NCBI GenBank assembly: GCA_046331565.1
Contig: JAXLQP010000003.1
Coordinates: 124,001-188,000, forward strand
Direction: 5' to 3'
Source: DASRDU01 sp046331565
GTDB taxonomy: Bacteria > Acidobacteriota > Blastocatellia > RBC074
Length of the DNA: 64,000 nucleotides
Within the stretch, counting starts at the first letter, position 1. Every line of letters starts with the position of its first letter. The notes beneath the pieces are model-generated. The model had not been told where the DNA came from. It made no database searches and saw only the letters and a program-made list of their open reading frames with translations. This document shows positions 1 to 8,847 of this stretch, in pieces. A program made the position numbers and the translations under genes.

Positions 1-1621
1 TGCTGTTGAAGCAGACCTTGAGCGGCGGGCAGTTTTCAACCGTGATGGTTTTGGTATCAAAGGCCACACAGCCGCAGCCGTCATCAACCTGAGCCGTGAC
101 GGTGTAAGTGCCCGGCGCAAGTCCGGTGCTGTCGAAGGAGACATTCGCGCCCTCGCCCACGATGCGGCCACCAGTGGTCGTCCAGGTGTAAAGCAGCGTG
201 TCGCCGTCCGGATCGGACGCATTCGCCCGCAGCGCGACCTTGTCACCCACGCAAACGGTGCTTGCCGAAGCACGCTTGACGCGATCTGAACCCGGTGTCA
301 CAGCGCCGACTTCAAGCGTGATGGTCGGCGGATTGTTCGGCACAATCGGCTCTTCACGCTTGTTGACGTGACCGGCGGTGATGCCGAAGATGAAGCCATC
401 CGGGCCGTGTACCTTGTCAAAATTCTTCATCCAGTTGAGGTGACGCTGGTACGCGGCATTGATGGAGAACCAGCGGGCCGGGAAAATTTTTGCGCCGACC
501 ACCAGATCAACCGGATTGTTTCTGAGCAGGCTCGGCGTGCGGGAACCGACCGCGTATGAGCCGCTGATTTCAGCGATGAATTGCAGGTACTGGCTGAGCG
601 GGAAATCAAAACCGATACCGCTGCGCAGTTCATTCGGCAGATCGAGCGCACGCTCGCTGCGGCCAAAGCCCTGAATCACGCCCGTGCCGCCAGCCAGCGG
701 GCCAAGCCGCATGTCCTCGGCACGCGGGTCGCCCTTCTTGATGAAGCCGACGTTGCCGCTCAGGTTGACATATTTGTGCAGACGGCCATCAATCGCGGCG
801 ATCACGCCGTAATCGAAAGCGCCGGTGCTGCGACCGCGCTCCAGTCCGGTGTTCAGTTCACGCGTGGTCGGAATCTTGAACACAGGAATCAGCGCGAAGC
901 CGAAAGGATTGTTCGGGCCGGTGAAACGAACCTTGGCACCGAGCCAGACATCGCCCACGCCTGAACCGGTGAACCGGGACAGGAACGGGACTTCAGTTGA
1001 ATAATTCGGAACGCCATTGGGCGGCAGCGCAGGCAGAATGCCTCCGACTGCTGCGCCAAGTCCCGGATAGACGGCAGTATCGTTACCACTCGGACGGGCG
1101 GTAAACGGGCCGTACTGCGGCTGGCCTGTGACCGTGCAGGGGCCGAAGAAACCGCCATTGCCGCAGGGGTCAGTCACGGTGTTGACGACCACTCCGGCGC
1201 CGGTGCCGCTCGGAATAATTACCGTGCGGCCTGCTGATAATGTTTTGGTGCGCACATCCGGCAGGTAAAAGCCGCTGAGCAGCGACGGTAAACCTGAGGT
1301 CGTGATGCGCTGAGCCTCGAAGTTGACGAAGAATTCGAGATGGTCGTTGAAGCCGACCTGGAAGTTAATGGGGTAAACCTGCCTGCGCAGGTCGCCCGGA
1401 TCGCGGTGAAAATGGTTGGCAAAGAAACCGAAATTGAACTCGCCCTTCCGCAGGGTCTGAGCATCATAGACCGTAAAGAGACCAGTTCCCCCATTGACGG
1501 TGGGCGCCTGATTTCGCGGGTCTTCTTCGGAGCGAGGTGTCTGAGCCTGAACTATGGCACTGCTGATTAACAGCAGCAGCATCAAAAGCAGTCCAGGCAA
1601 TCTTCTCGCGGAACTCATCAT
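1..1621 (-). CDS. Outer-membrane beta-barrel protein with PKD-like domain, 3' end outside window
   Basis: The reading frame is open from an ATG at 1621 to the window edge, about 540 codons without a stop. A strong AGGAGGA ribosome-binding site lies at 1628-1634, and a second ATG follows directly at 1618. The first ~27 residues form a signal peptide ending near AIVQAQ. Residues ~30-400 alternate aromatic and polar residues in Gly/Asn-rich strands (for example LFTVYDAQTLRKGEFNFGFF), as expected of an outer-membrane barrel. Residues ~430-520 read as a PKD/Ig-like domain (NASDPDGDTLLYTWTTTGG, then APGTYTVTAQVDD). Acidobacterial proteins of this layout often end in an OmpA domain; that part would lie beyond the window, so this is inference. 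Exact function unknown. Confidence 0.8.
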   Translation of the reverse strand, partial: MMSSARRLPGLLLMLLLLISSAIVQAQTPRSEEDPRNQAPTVNGGTGLFTVYDAQTLRKGEFNFGFFANHFHRDPGDLRRQVYPINFQVGFNDHLEFFVNFEAQRITTSGLPSLLSGFYLPDVRTKTLSAGRTVIIPSGTGAGVVVNTVTDPCGNGGFFGPCTVTGQPQYGPFTARPSGNDTAVYPGLGAAVGGILPALPPNGVPNYSTEVPFLSRFTGSGVGDVWLGAKVRFTGPNNPFGFALIPVFKIPTTRELNTGLERGRSTGAFDYGVIAAIDGRLHKYVNLSGNVGFIKKGDPRAEDMRLGPLAGGTGVIQGFGRSERALDLPNELRSGIGFDFPLSQYLQFIAEISGSYAVGSRTPSLLRNNPVDLVVGAKIFPARWFSINAAYQRHLNWMKNFDKVHGPDGFIFGITAGHVNKREEPIVPNNPPTITLEVGAVTPGSDRVKRASASTVCVGDKVALRANASDPDGDTLLYTWTTTGGRIVGEGANVSFDSTGLAPGTYTVTAQVDDGCGCVAFDTKTITVENCPPLKVCFNS

Positions 1622-1967
1622 TGTTTCTCCTCCTGGAAGTGGGTGAATCGTTAAAGCCAAGCTGGTTAATTAAAATAATTGCGCCTGTACGCGCAGGCGG
1701 CGCCGCACAGCTTTTTATCTGGGGGACTGTAAATAGTTGTCAATGATGATACTTTGATTTAATTCAGGCAAAATCTAGCCGATAGACTGACTGGTGTCAA
1801 TGTCAATCTCATTGACTGCCGCTGACGTGCTGATGCGCGCAACGTTCAGCCTGGGCGGCGATTCTCACTCAGGTCTTATTCAGTCCCGGCTCTGCGTCAC
1901 ACCTCGTCCGTCCGGCCATTGATTAACTCCCTGAGGCTTCAGTGCGGCAGATCAGTGCACCAGCCGT
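1622..1967. other. Spacer of 346 bp between the PKD barrel gene and a small coiled-coil gene
   Basis: It holds the ribosome-binding site and candidate promoter of the barrel gene at its left end. The rest is AT-richer sequence without a convincing reading frame, hairpin or repeat. Confidence 0.5.
1715..1743 (-). promoter_or_regulatory. Candidate sigma-70 promoter for the PKD barrel gene
   Basis: On the minus strand a perfect TTGACA lies at 1743-1738. A 17-18 bp spacer leads to a weak -10 (AGATAA/GATAAA, four of six consensus positions for the latter) about 95 bp upstream of the start at 1621. The surroundings are AT-richer than the rest of the window. No other promoter-like pair was seen here. 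Confidence 0.4.
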
Positions 1968-2258
1968 TCACATCACCCACTCATCATCCTTGTCTGCCCG
2001 CACCGATTTTTCCGCAGGCAGTCCCTGTTCAATGAGTTCGAGACGCCGACGAATATTTTCATGTTCAGCCTGTGTCCACGCCCGCAACCCGGCCAGTTCC
2101 TCCCTCAGTTTTCTAACTTCATCAGCCAGGCGCTGAATGACTGCCTTCAGCAGGAGCAGTTCAGATTCCATTTCCTGCGCCCGCTCCCGGCTCTGCCGCA
2201 TTTCCTGAATGATGACGCGGACGCGCCGAACAGAATTAAGGATCTGCCTGAGTTTCAT
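1968..2258 (-). CDS. Small coiled-coil protein, unknown function
   Basis: This 96-residue protein is almost wholly alpha-helical and charged, with heptad-like Leu/Ile spacing from about residue 5 to 80 (for example LLLLKAVIQRLADEVRKLRE), so a coiled coil is likely. It has no signal peptide or membrane segment. The start is either ATG at 2258 or the adjoining GTG at 2261, only a few bases after the stop of the upstream Gfo/Idh gene, so the two are probably co-transcribed. A GGAGAAAG sequence inside the end of that gene could serve as ribosome-binding site. No family was recognised. Confidence 0.6.
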   Translation of the reverse strand: MKLRQILNSVRRVRVIIQEMRQSRERAQEMESELLLLKAVIQRLADEVRKLREELAGLRAWTQAEHENIRRRLELIEQGLPAEKSVRADKDDEWVM

Positions 2259-2263
2259 CACGA

Positions 2264-3598
<1,335 letters not shown>

Positions 3599-3664
3599 TG
3601 GTGTCTGGCTCCTGGAAATATCCGACAGACCGTCAGCCTGTCAGACCGGCATCGCGCCAGTTAA

Positions 3665-3718
3665 AAAGACCGCCGAAGCCACAGCAGAGGTCGTTCCTGC
3701 TGAACCTCGACGGTCTTT
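3665..3718 (-). terminator. Hairpin terminator downstream of the peptidoglycan-binding-like gene
   Basis: AAAGACCG at 3665-3672 pairs with CGGTCTTT at 3711-3718. There is an inner CAGCAG/CTGCTG stem, and both outer sides carry T-runs in the respective transcription direction. On the minus strand it would stop transcripts from the gene ending at 3857; it may work in both directions. Confidence 0.5.
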
Positions 3719-3856
3719 GATTTTTCTCTGAAAGTGGGAGGCACTGTCAAAGAAAGACTCCGAACTCAAGTGTCGGATTGGGGCAACTCAGAACCTGGTG
3801 CGGCGCCCGCTCAGTCGAACCGGCAGCGGAGCGGGCAGCAGTTTTGTCACGCATCC

Positions 3857-4792
3857 TTACCAGTTTGTCAGGCCGAGCCGTTTGAGCGCGTGCGCGGTCG
3901 GATAACCTGTGGCGTCAATGCGCTGACTGATCTGAAACCGCTTCATGGCGTCATAGGTCACGTCATCCCAGACGCCGGTCGGCTCGCCGGTATAAAAGCC
4001 TTTCTGGCTGAGCGCCTGCTGAATTTCAGTGATGCGCTCGCGGTCTATGCTGACTTCAATGCGCTTGCTCGAAATATTCGGAGCCGTTTCAGCGTTATTG
4101 AAAGCCCGCAGGGCGCGGCGCGCGACACTCGAATTATCAGCGCCCGGACGCGCCGGGTCATATTCCTTCACTTCAATGATGTCAGGGACAGCGGCCACCG
4201 GCTGCGCCGATTCTCTCGCCGCCTTTGTCGTCTCAATCGTAAAACTGGTGACGTTTGTCTCGGCTTCCGTTTCGTCTCGTCCGGCTTTGCTGCCGAATTT
4301 GCCTTTGCGGGCGGGCGTCATTTCAGCCTCAGGCTGTTCGCGGACGACGCGCTTCTCGGTGACGGCCTTCTCGGCTTTGACGGTTCGTTCCTCGCGCTCA
4401 GCCGGACGTTTGATCTTCTCAGCCTTCTCTTCCCGGTCGTTCCGGTTTTTCTTTCTGGCTTCGAGCGCAGCGGCGCGCCGGTCAGCGGCTTTGCCACGCG
4501 ATTTTGATTTTGCCAGCGTGCGCTCGTCTTCGGCGGCCTGCTTTCCTTTTTTTCCTTTCCGGTCACGAGTGTTGCGCGCCGCCGCCGCTTCGTTATCTCT
4601 GCCGCGTTTCTTTCCGGCTTTCGGCGATTCAGCTTTGCGCGCACTCTCTTTCTGCTTTGTGTGCTTCTTTTCTGCGGCAGCCTTTTCCTTGGGCTTCCGG
4701 CGTGCGGCCAGAGTGGTGGACGAACCGGACAAAACAAAAGCAACCAGCATCAGGCTGGCAACCAGACAGGAAAAATTACGGCGAATAAACAT
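3857..4792 (-). CDS. Secreted Lys/Arg-rich protein with C-terminal peptidoglycan-binding-like domain
   Basis: The chosen ATG at 4792 follows GGAGG with a 6-base gap and opens a clear signal peptide (MFIRRNFSCLVASLMLVAFV, then an Ala-rich cleavage region), giving 311 residues. The upstream in-frame codons up to 4888 are unlikely to be translated. Residues ~30-150 are a highly basic, low-complexity Lys/Arg/Ala/Glu tract with no fold. The last ~60 residues resemble a PG_binding_1 domain (ITEIQQALSQKGFYTGEPTG and YDAMKRFQ), which in other proteins docks on cell-wall peptidoglycan. A basic tail of this kind could bind nucleic acid or acidic polymers; that is a guess. Confidence 0.8.
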   Translation of the reverse strand: MFIRRNFSCLVASLMLVAFVLSGSSTTLAARRKPKEKAAAEKKHTKQKESARKAESPKAGKKRGRDNEAAAARNTRDRKGKKGKQAAEDERTLAKSKSRGKAADRRAAALEARKKNRNDREEKAEKIKRPAEREERTVKAEKAVTEKRVVREQPEAEMTPARKGKFGSKAGRDETEAETNVTSFTIETTKAARESAQPVAAVPDIIEVKEYDPARPGADNSSVARRALRAFNNAETAPNISSKRIEVSIDRERITEIQQALSQKGFYTGEPTGVWDDVTYDAMKRFQISQRIDATGYPTAHALKRLGLTNW

Positions 4793-4949
4793 GAGGGACC
4801 TCCGTGCAATTCCGATCCCGCGAGGAGAAATGATGAATTTTGTTCGTGGCGAATAATTACTGCTGATCGTGACAACCGCGCAACACAAGGGGTGCGGCGT
4901 GATTATATGCAGAACCCTGAATGACTGCCAGCCCTTTTGCCGTTCTAAT

Positions 4950-4997
4950 GTGCGAATAAAAATAAAAGGCGCGCAGAAGCCGGTGACTTCTGCGCGC
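4950..4997 (-). terminator. Rho-independent terminator of the TPR protein gene
   Basis: An 11-bp perfect stem (GCGCGCAGAAG at 4969-4979 with CTTCTGCGCGC at 4987-4997, 7-base loop) is followed on the minus strand by CCTTTTATTTTTATTC. It lies 29 bases beyond the stop codon at 5026. This is the cleanest intrinsic terminator in the window. Confidence 0.85.
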
Positions 4998-5025
4998 CCG
5001 TGAAAGCTCCTGCCCCGGGCAGTGC

Positions 5026-6273
5026 TTATGGTTTTTTCTTCGTGGTGGATTTGCTGCCGCCCTTTTCAGATTTGGGCGGCTGCAGGTTGTTGCCGACGAC
5101 CAGATCCTTGATGACGACCTTGACTTCTTCAACGTGCGGGTTTGTCGGCGGAGCCTTGTCAAGGAACTTTTGCAGCGTGTTGGCTGATTCCTGAAACTTT
5201 CCGGCACCGGCATAGGCGAGACCCAGTTCGTAAAGCGCATCAAGGTTTTCAGGGTCGCCCTGCAAAATTTCCTGATAAGCCGTGATGGCCTGTTCGGACT
5301 TGCCCGATTCAAAGTAAGTCTTGGCGCTCTTGACCATCATGGTCTTTTTGGCTGCCGGGTCTTCGGTCAGCGCCGCCGCTTCCTTGTAAGTCACCGCCGC
5401 CGTGTCAGCCGCCGCGCCATCACCATACTTGGTCGCCAGAATGTAATTGGCATCGGCCTTGCTCTTGGTAAAAGCCGCAAGATTTTTCTTCAGCGCCGGA
5501 TCATTGGCTTTGGCCGGATCGCTCATCAGCCCCTTGAGCGTGGTCAGCGCCTTGTCGGCAGCAGTGGCTGAATCAACGAAATCCTGTTTGGCCTCGTCAC
5601 GCTGACCGCCATTGATCTTTGTCACGCCGCTGTTGAAAAGCGCAATCGCCAGGTTGCCCAGGAAAACCGTCTGATTCTGATCGTTCGGATCAGGATTGAG
5701 GTTGGCCGCTTCACGATATTCGGTCGCTGCCGTCGCATAATCATTCTTTGCGAGCGCCGCCTGACCGGCTTCGAAGTGTTTCTTCATCTCTTCGAATTTG
5801 GCCTTGTAATCGTCAATCTCCTTTTTCTTCTTCTCGTATTCTTCCTTCTGCTTCTTGTACTCGGCCTCGGTCATCTGCTTCTGCTGACCACCGCCCTGTT
5901 TGGCTGCGGTCTGCGCCTGTTTGACCTGATCCATCGTCAGCTTGCTGCCATCACCGGCATTCAGGACAACCGGTGAAATCGGCTGGTCAGGTTTGACATC
6001 CGAAAGGTAGGTCGGCGCATAGCCGGGCGCTGAAATCAGAATCGTATATCTGCCGACAAACGGCACGCCCGCATGCAGGTAATGACCTTTCTTGTCGCCC
6101 TGCGCTTCGTAGTTGCCTTTGATGTCGGTGCGGACGATTTCAACCTTCGCGCCGACAACCGGTTCGCCCTTGTCGTTCTTGAGATCAAATTCGATGCGCC
6201 CGGTCTGGGCCAGGGCGCTGATGGCAAAGAGCGCGCTGACCACCAGGGCCGCCATAAGATTTTTGATTTGCAT
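5026..6273 (-). CDS. Secreted TPR-repeat protein with carboxypeptidase-regulatory-like domain
   Basis: The start at 6273 is chosen because GGAGGAAATC sits directly before it and a signal peptide follows (MQIKNLMAALVVSALFAISA); the protein is 415 residues. After cleavage near ALAQ comes a ~70-residue beta-sandwich of the carboxypeptidase-regulatory type (NDKGEPVVGAKVEIVRTD to GYAPTYLSDV). A Lys/Glu-rich helix (about 120-165) leads into several TPR units (for example AALAKNDYATAATEYREA and NLDALYELGLAYAGAGKFQE). The tail is basic. TPR proteins scaffold complexes, and periplasmic or outer-membrane association is likely. The partner is unknown. Confidence 0.85.
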   Translation of the reverse strand: MQIKNLMAALVVSALFAISALAQTGRIEFDLKNDKGEPVVGAKVEIVRTDIKGNYEAQGDKKGHYLHAGVPFVGRYTILISAPGYAPTYLSDVKPDQPISPVVLNAGDGSKLTMDQVKQAQTAAKQGGGQQKQMTEAEYKKQKEEYEKKKKEIDDYKAKFEEMKKHFEAGQAALAKNDYATAATEYREAANLNPDPNDQNQTVFLGNLAIALFNSGVTKINGGQRDEAKQDFVDSATAADKALTTLKGLMSDPAKANDPALKKNLAAFTKSKADANYILATKYGDGAAADTAAVTYKEAAALTEDPAAKKTMMVKSAKTYFESGKSEQAITAYQEILQGDPENLDALYELGLAYAGAGKFQESANTLQKFLDKAPPTNPHVEEVKVVIKDLVVGNNLQPPKSEKGGSKSTTKKKP

Positions 6274-6542
6274 GATTTCCTCCGTTGGGTGCTGAAGATT
6301 CACTGAAGACCTGATAACCGCTGCTGACGTTGCCGCCCGGTCGCCGACGCACCGATTTCGTGCGCGCCCTCAGATGCCCGGATAATGCTGTCCGTTGCAA
6401 CGCCCGCGCAAACTTTGTGCAGCCCGGTCTGATGACGGGCCGTGACTGATGAACTGACGTTGATAACCAGATTGATGATTCCGCCTGAAGATCATCAGGG
6501 TGAAGCAAATTCTACCCCGCGCACCAGCGGGTTTCAAATGCT

Positions 6543-7211
6543 TCAGACGGCAATCGCATAAGGAATCGGGTCGCGTGCGCCCGCTTCACGAAAGCCGCGC
6601 AGTCTGAGCGCGCAACTGTCGCATGCGCCGCACGCCTGGTCTTCGGCCTGATAACACGACCAGCTCAGCTCAAGCGGCGCGCCAAGTTCAAGCCCGCGCC
6701 TGACGATTTCACTTTTTCTGAGATGAATGACCGGCGTCACCAGGCTGATAACCGTTTCAGGCCTGGTGCCGATGCGAATGGCGCGCTCGAAGGCCTCATA
6801 AAATTCCGGGCGGCAGTCAGGATAGCCGGAACTGTCTTCGGCCACCGCGCCAATGTAGATGCGCCCGGCGCCGATCACTTCAGCCCAGCTTGTCGCAATC
6901 GCCAGCAGGTGCGCGTTGCGAAACGGCACGTAGGAAGTCGGCATCTCCTGCGCTTCAAGGTTCGCCCGGCTGACTGCGATGTTGTAATCAGTCAGGGATG
7001 AACCGCCGATCTGCGCCAGATGCGCGATGCTCGTCGTCATCCGGTATTTCGCCTGATAAAAATCGGCAATGTCATTGAAGGCTTTCAATTCACGCCGCTC
7101 AGTGCGCTGCCCGTAACTGACGTGCAGCATCGCCAGGTCGCATTCCTGCGCGGCAATCGCCGTCGTCACACAACTGTCCATTCCCCCACTCGCTAAAACC
7201 ACTGCCAGCAT
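6543..7211 (-). CDS. queC: 7-cyano-7-deazaguanine synthase QueC
   Basis: QueC converts 7-carboxy-7-deazaguanine to preQ0 using ATP and ammonia, a step in queuosine biosynthesis. The N-terminus carries the ATP-pyrophosphatase P-loop SGGMDS (residues 9-14). The zinc site near the C-terminus shows the expected four cysteines in CYQAEDQACGACDSC. Length (222 residues) is normal. It lies 29 bp downstream of queE in the same direction, so the two probably form an operon. Confidence 0.95.
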   Translation of the reverse strand: MLAVVLASGGMDSCVTTAIAAQECDLAMLHVSYGQRTERRELKAFNDIADFYQAKYRMTTSIAHLAQIGGSSLTDYNIAVSRANLEAQEMPTSYVPFRNAHLLAIATSWAEVIGAGRIYIGAVAEDSSGYPDCRPEFYEAFERAIRIGTRPETVISLVTPVIHLRKSEIVRRGLELGAPLELSWSCYQAEDQACGACDSCALRLRGFREAGARDPIPYAIAV

Positions 7212-7240
7212 TGGTCAATTTCAAATTTGAGATTTGAGAT

Positions 7241-7882
7241 TCAGACACCCTTTGTGTCCGGCCCCCAGATGAGTTTGTGCATCTGCAACTGCAACCGCGC
7301 CCGCGCGCCCGATTGCAGAATCCATTCGGCCAGGTCTTTCCATTCCACCGCGCCCCAGACCGGCGACATCAGCACGAATGGTTCGCGCTGATCGAGGCGA
7401 TACTTTTCAATCACTCCAAGCGCGTAATCAAAATCAGCGCGGTCTGTCATGACGAACTTGATTTCATCCTGCGGGTTCAGGCGTTCAAGGTTGGGCCAGA
7501 AGTTGCGCGCTGCTTCGCCGCTGCCGGGACATTTCACATCGAGAATTTTGACGGCGCGATTGTCAAGCACGCTCGCATCAAGGCTGCCGCCGGTTTCGAC
7601 CAGTACGGTAAAGCCTTCATCGCACAACCGCCGCACGAGTTCCGTGCATTCGCGCTTCTGCACGAGCGGTTCGCCGCCGGTGACTTCAACCAGGCGGCAG
7701 CCGTAACCGCGCACCCGTTCCAGCACTTCATCCACGCTCATTTCAGCGCCGCCCGTGAAAGTGTATTCACTGTCGCACCACGCGCAGCGCAGATTGCACC
7801 ACGTCAGCCGCACAAACGCGCACGGCAGCCCGGCATAAGATGATTCACCCTGAATTGAATAAAAGATTTCGGTAATCCGCAT
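7241..7882 (-). CDS. queE: 7-carboxy-7-deazaguanine synthase QueE (radical SAM)
   Basis: QueE rearranges 6-carboxytetrahydropterin to 7-carboxy-7-deazaguanine. The radical-SAM cluster motif CNLRCAWC (CX3CX2C) lies about 30 residues from the start, after EIFYSIQGE, a family hallmark that positions the substrate. EVTGGEPLVQ is the glycine-rich SAM-binding stretch. The ATG at 7882 (213 residues) fits family length; the ten codons before it look untranslated. It is followed by queC. The queD and queF steps are not in this window. Confidence 0.93.
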   Translation of the reverse strand: MRITEIFYSIQGESSYAGLPCAFVRLTWCNLRCAWCDSEYTFTGGAEMSVDEVLERVRGYGCRLVEVTGGEPLVQKRECTELVRRLCDEGFTVLVETGGSLDASVLDNRAVKILDVKCPGSGEAARNFWPNLERLNPQDEIKFVMTDRADFDYALGVIEKYRLDQREPFVLMSPVWGAVEWKDLAEWILQSGARARLQLQMHKLIWGPDTKGV

Positions 7883-7940
7883 GCTCGAATGATGAGTGAT
7901 GAATGCCGTCATCCATCACTCATCGTTCACAGTTCGTCGT

Positions 7941-8552
7941 TCACAGCAGTCTTTCATTTGGCGGCTTGACGCCCTTGAGACGAATATAAATCGTCGTCTG
8001 ACCGCGATGATGAGTCTGATGCTCGAAGGCCTTGGCGAGTGCAACGGAGCGCGGCATGTTCGTATTGAAGAGTTTCATGCGCTCATCAAGTTTCGCATCG
8101 TTGAGCGTTTTCAGGCCGCTGATCATCAGGTCATAACTCTCCATCACCACTTTGGTCAGCGCGGCTTTGCTCTTGAGTTCATCCATCTTTTCCAGGTTCT
8201 TGCCCTGATACGGATTGGCCTGCCCGGTAATCCCCGCCCCAAAGCCGAAATTGCCGCTCGCCAGATGCAGCATCTGTTCAGCGAAACTGCGGATTTCAGG
8301 CGTCGGCTTGAAGCTGTAGCCATCTTCCGGCATCGCGTCGAGATATTCCTTTGTGTAATCCCGCGCCCGCGTCCATTCAGCCACCAGCCCGTCAATTCGT
8401 CCGGTCGGAAATTCCTTCGTCGGGGCCGCCTGCGCCGGTGCCGCCTTCTGCTGCCCGCCAGCGGCCTGCTGCGCCACACAAACCAGTGAAAATGCCGCGC
8501 TCAGCGCCAGCGTGCTGACCAGGTACCGCAGTGCTTGAATTCTCTGCTTCAT
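7941..8552 (-). CDS. Secreted DinB-family protein
   Basis: The ATG at 8552 follows AAGGAGA and opens a signal peptide (MKQRIQALRYLVSTLALSAA), giving 203 residues. A Gln/Ala-rich linker is followed by a DinB-like four-helix bundle: AEWTRARDYTKEYLDAMPED, an AEQMLHLA helix and the C-terminal EHQTHHRGQ. The histidines in AEQMLHLA and HQTHHRGQ match the DinB metal site. DinB-like proteins include bacillithiol transferases and enzymes of unknown reaction. An exported form is common in acidobacteria. Its role is unknown. Confidence 0.85.
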   Translation of the reverse strand: MKQRIQALRYLVSTLALSAAFSLVCVAQQAAGGQQKAAPAQAAPTKEFPTGRIDGLVAEWTRARDYTKEYLDAMPEDGYSFKPTPEIRSFAEQMLHLASGNFGFGAGITGQANPYQGKNLEKMDELKSKAALTKVVMESYDLMISGLKTLNDAKLDERMKLFNTNMPRSVALAKAFEHQTHHRGQTTIYIRLKGVKPPNERLL

Positions 8553-8652
8553 AGAGGTCTCCTTATTGGTGTTGTTGCTGGAAAAACTCTGCTTTGGATC
8601 GCAGTGATGATGGCACAGCCCGGCCAGACGCAGCAAATGCCCCACAAGGCGC

Positions 8653-8747
8653 GCCAACAAGGAGCGCAGGCGTCCCGCCTGCATGGTTTCAATCAAAGAG
8701 CTTTTCTCGGAAGACATGCAGGCGGGACGCCTGCGCTCCTTGTTGGC
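8653..8747. repeat. Perfect 32-bp inverted repeat upstream of the helicase gene
   Basis: Arms 8653-8684 and 8716-8747 are exact reverse complements around a 31-base loop. The core is GGAGCGCAGGCGTCCCGCCT. The right side is followed by two partial direct copies of GCGCTCCTTGTT (about 8750-8773), as if the arm had been partly re-copied. It occupies most of the spacer between divergently transcribed genes. Confidence 0.85.
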
Positions 8748-8847
8748 ATGCGCTCCTTGTTGGCGCTCCTTGTTTGCCTGCTGTTCTGGTTCGTTTCCTG
8801 TTTGTCCGGCCTTTTGCCTTTTCGGTTTCCCTGATAACTTAGCGGCT

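Noticed and set aside
7883..7940. preQ1 riboswitch upstream of queE.
   Set aside because: The 58-bp gap to the next gene contains no recognisable preQ1 aptamer.
8683..8847. Longer version of the DinG-type helicase beginning in the palindrome.
   Set aside because: The extra 55 codons translate repeat sequence; the conserved N-terminus starts at 8848.
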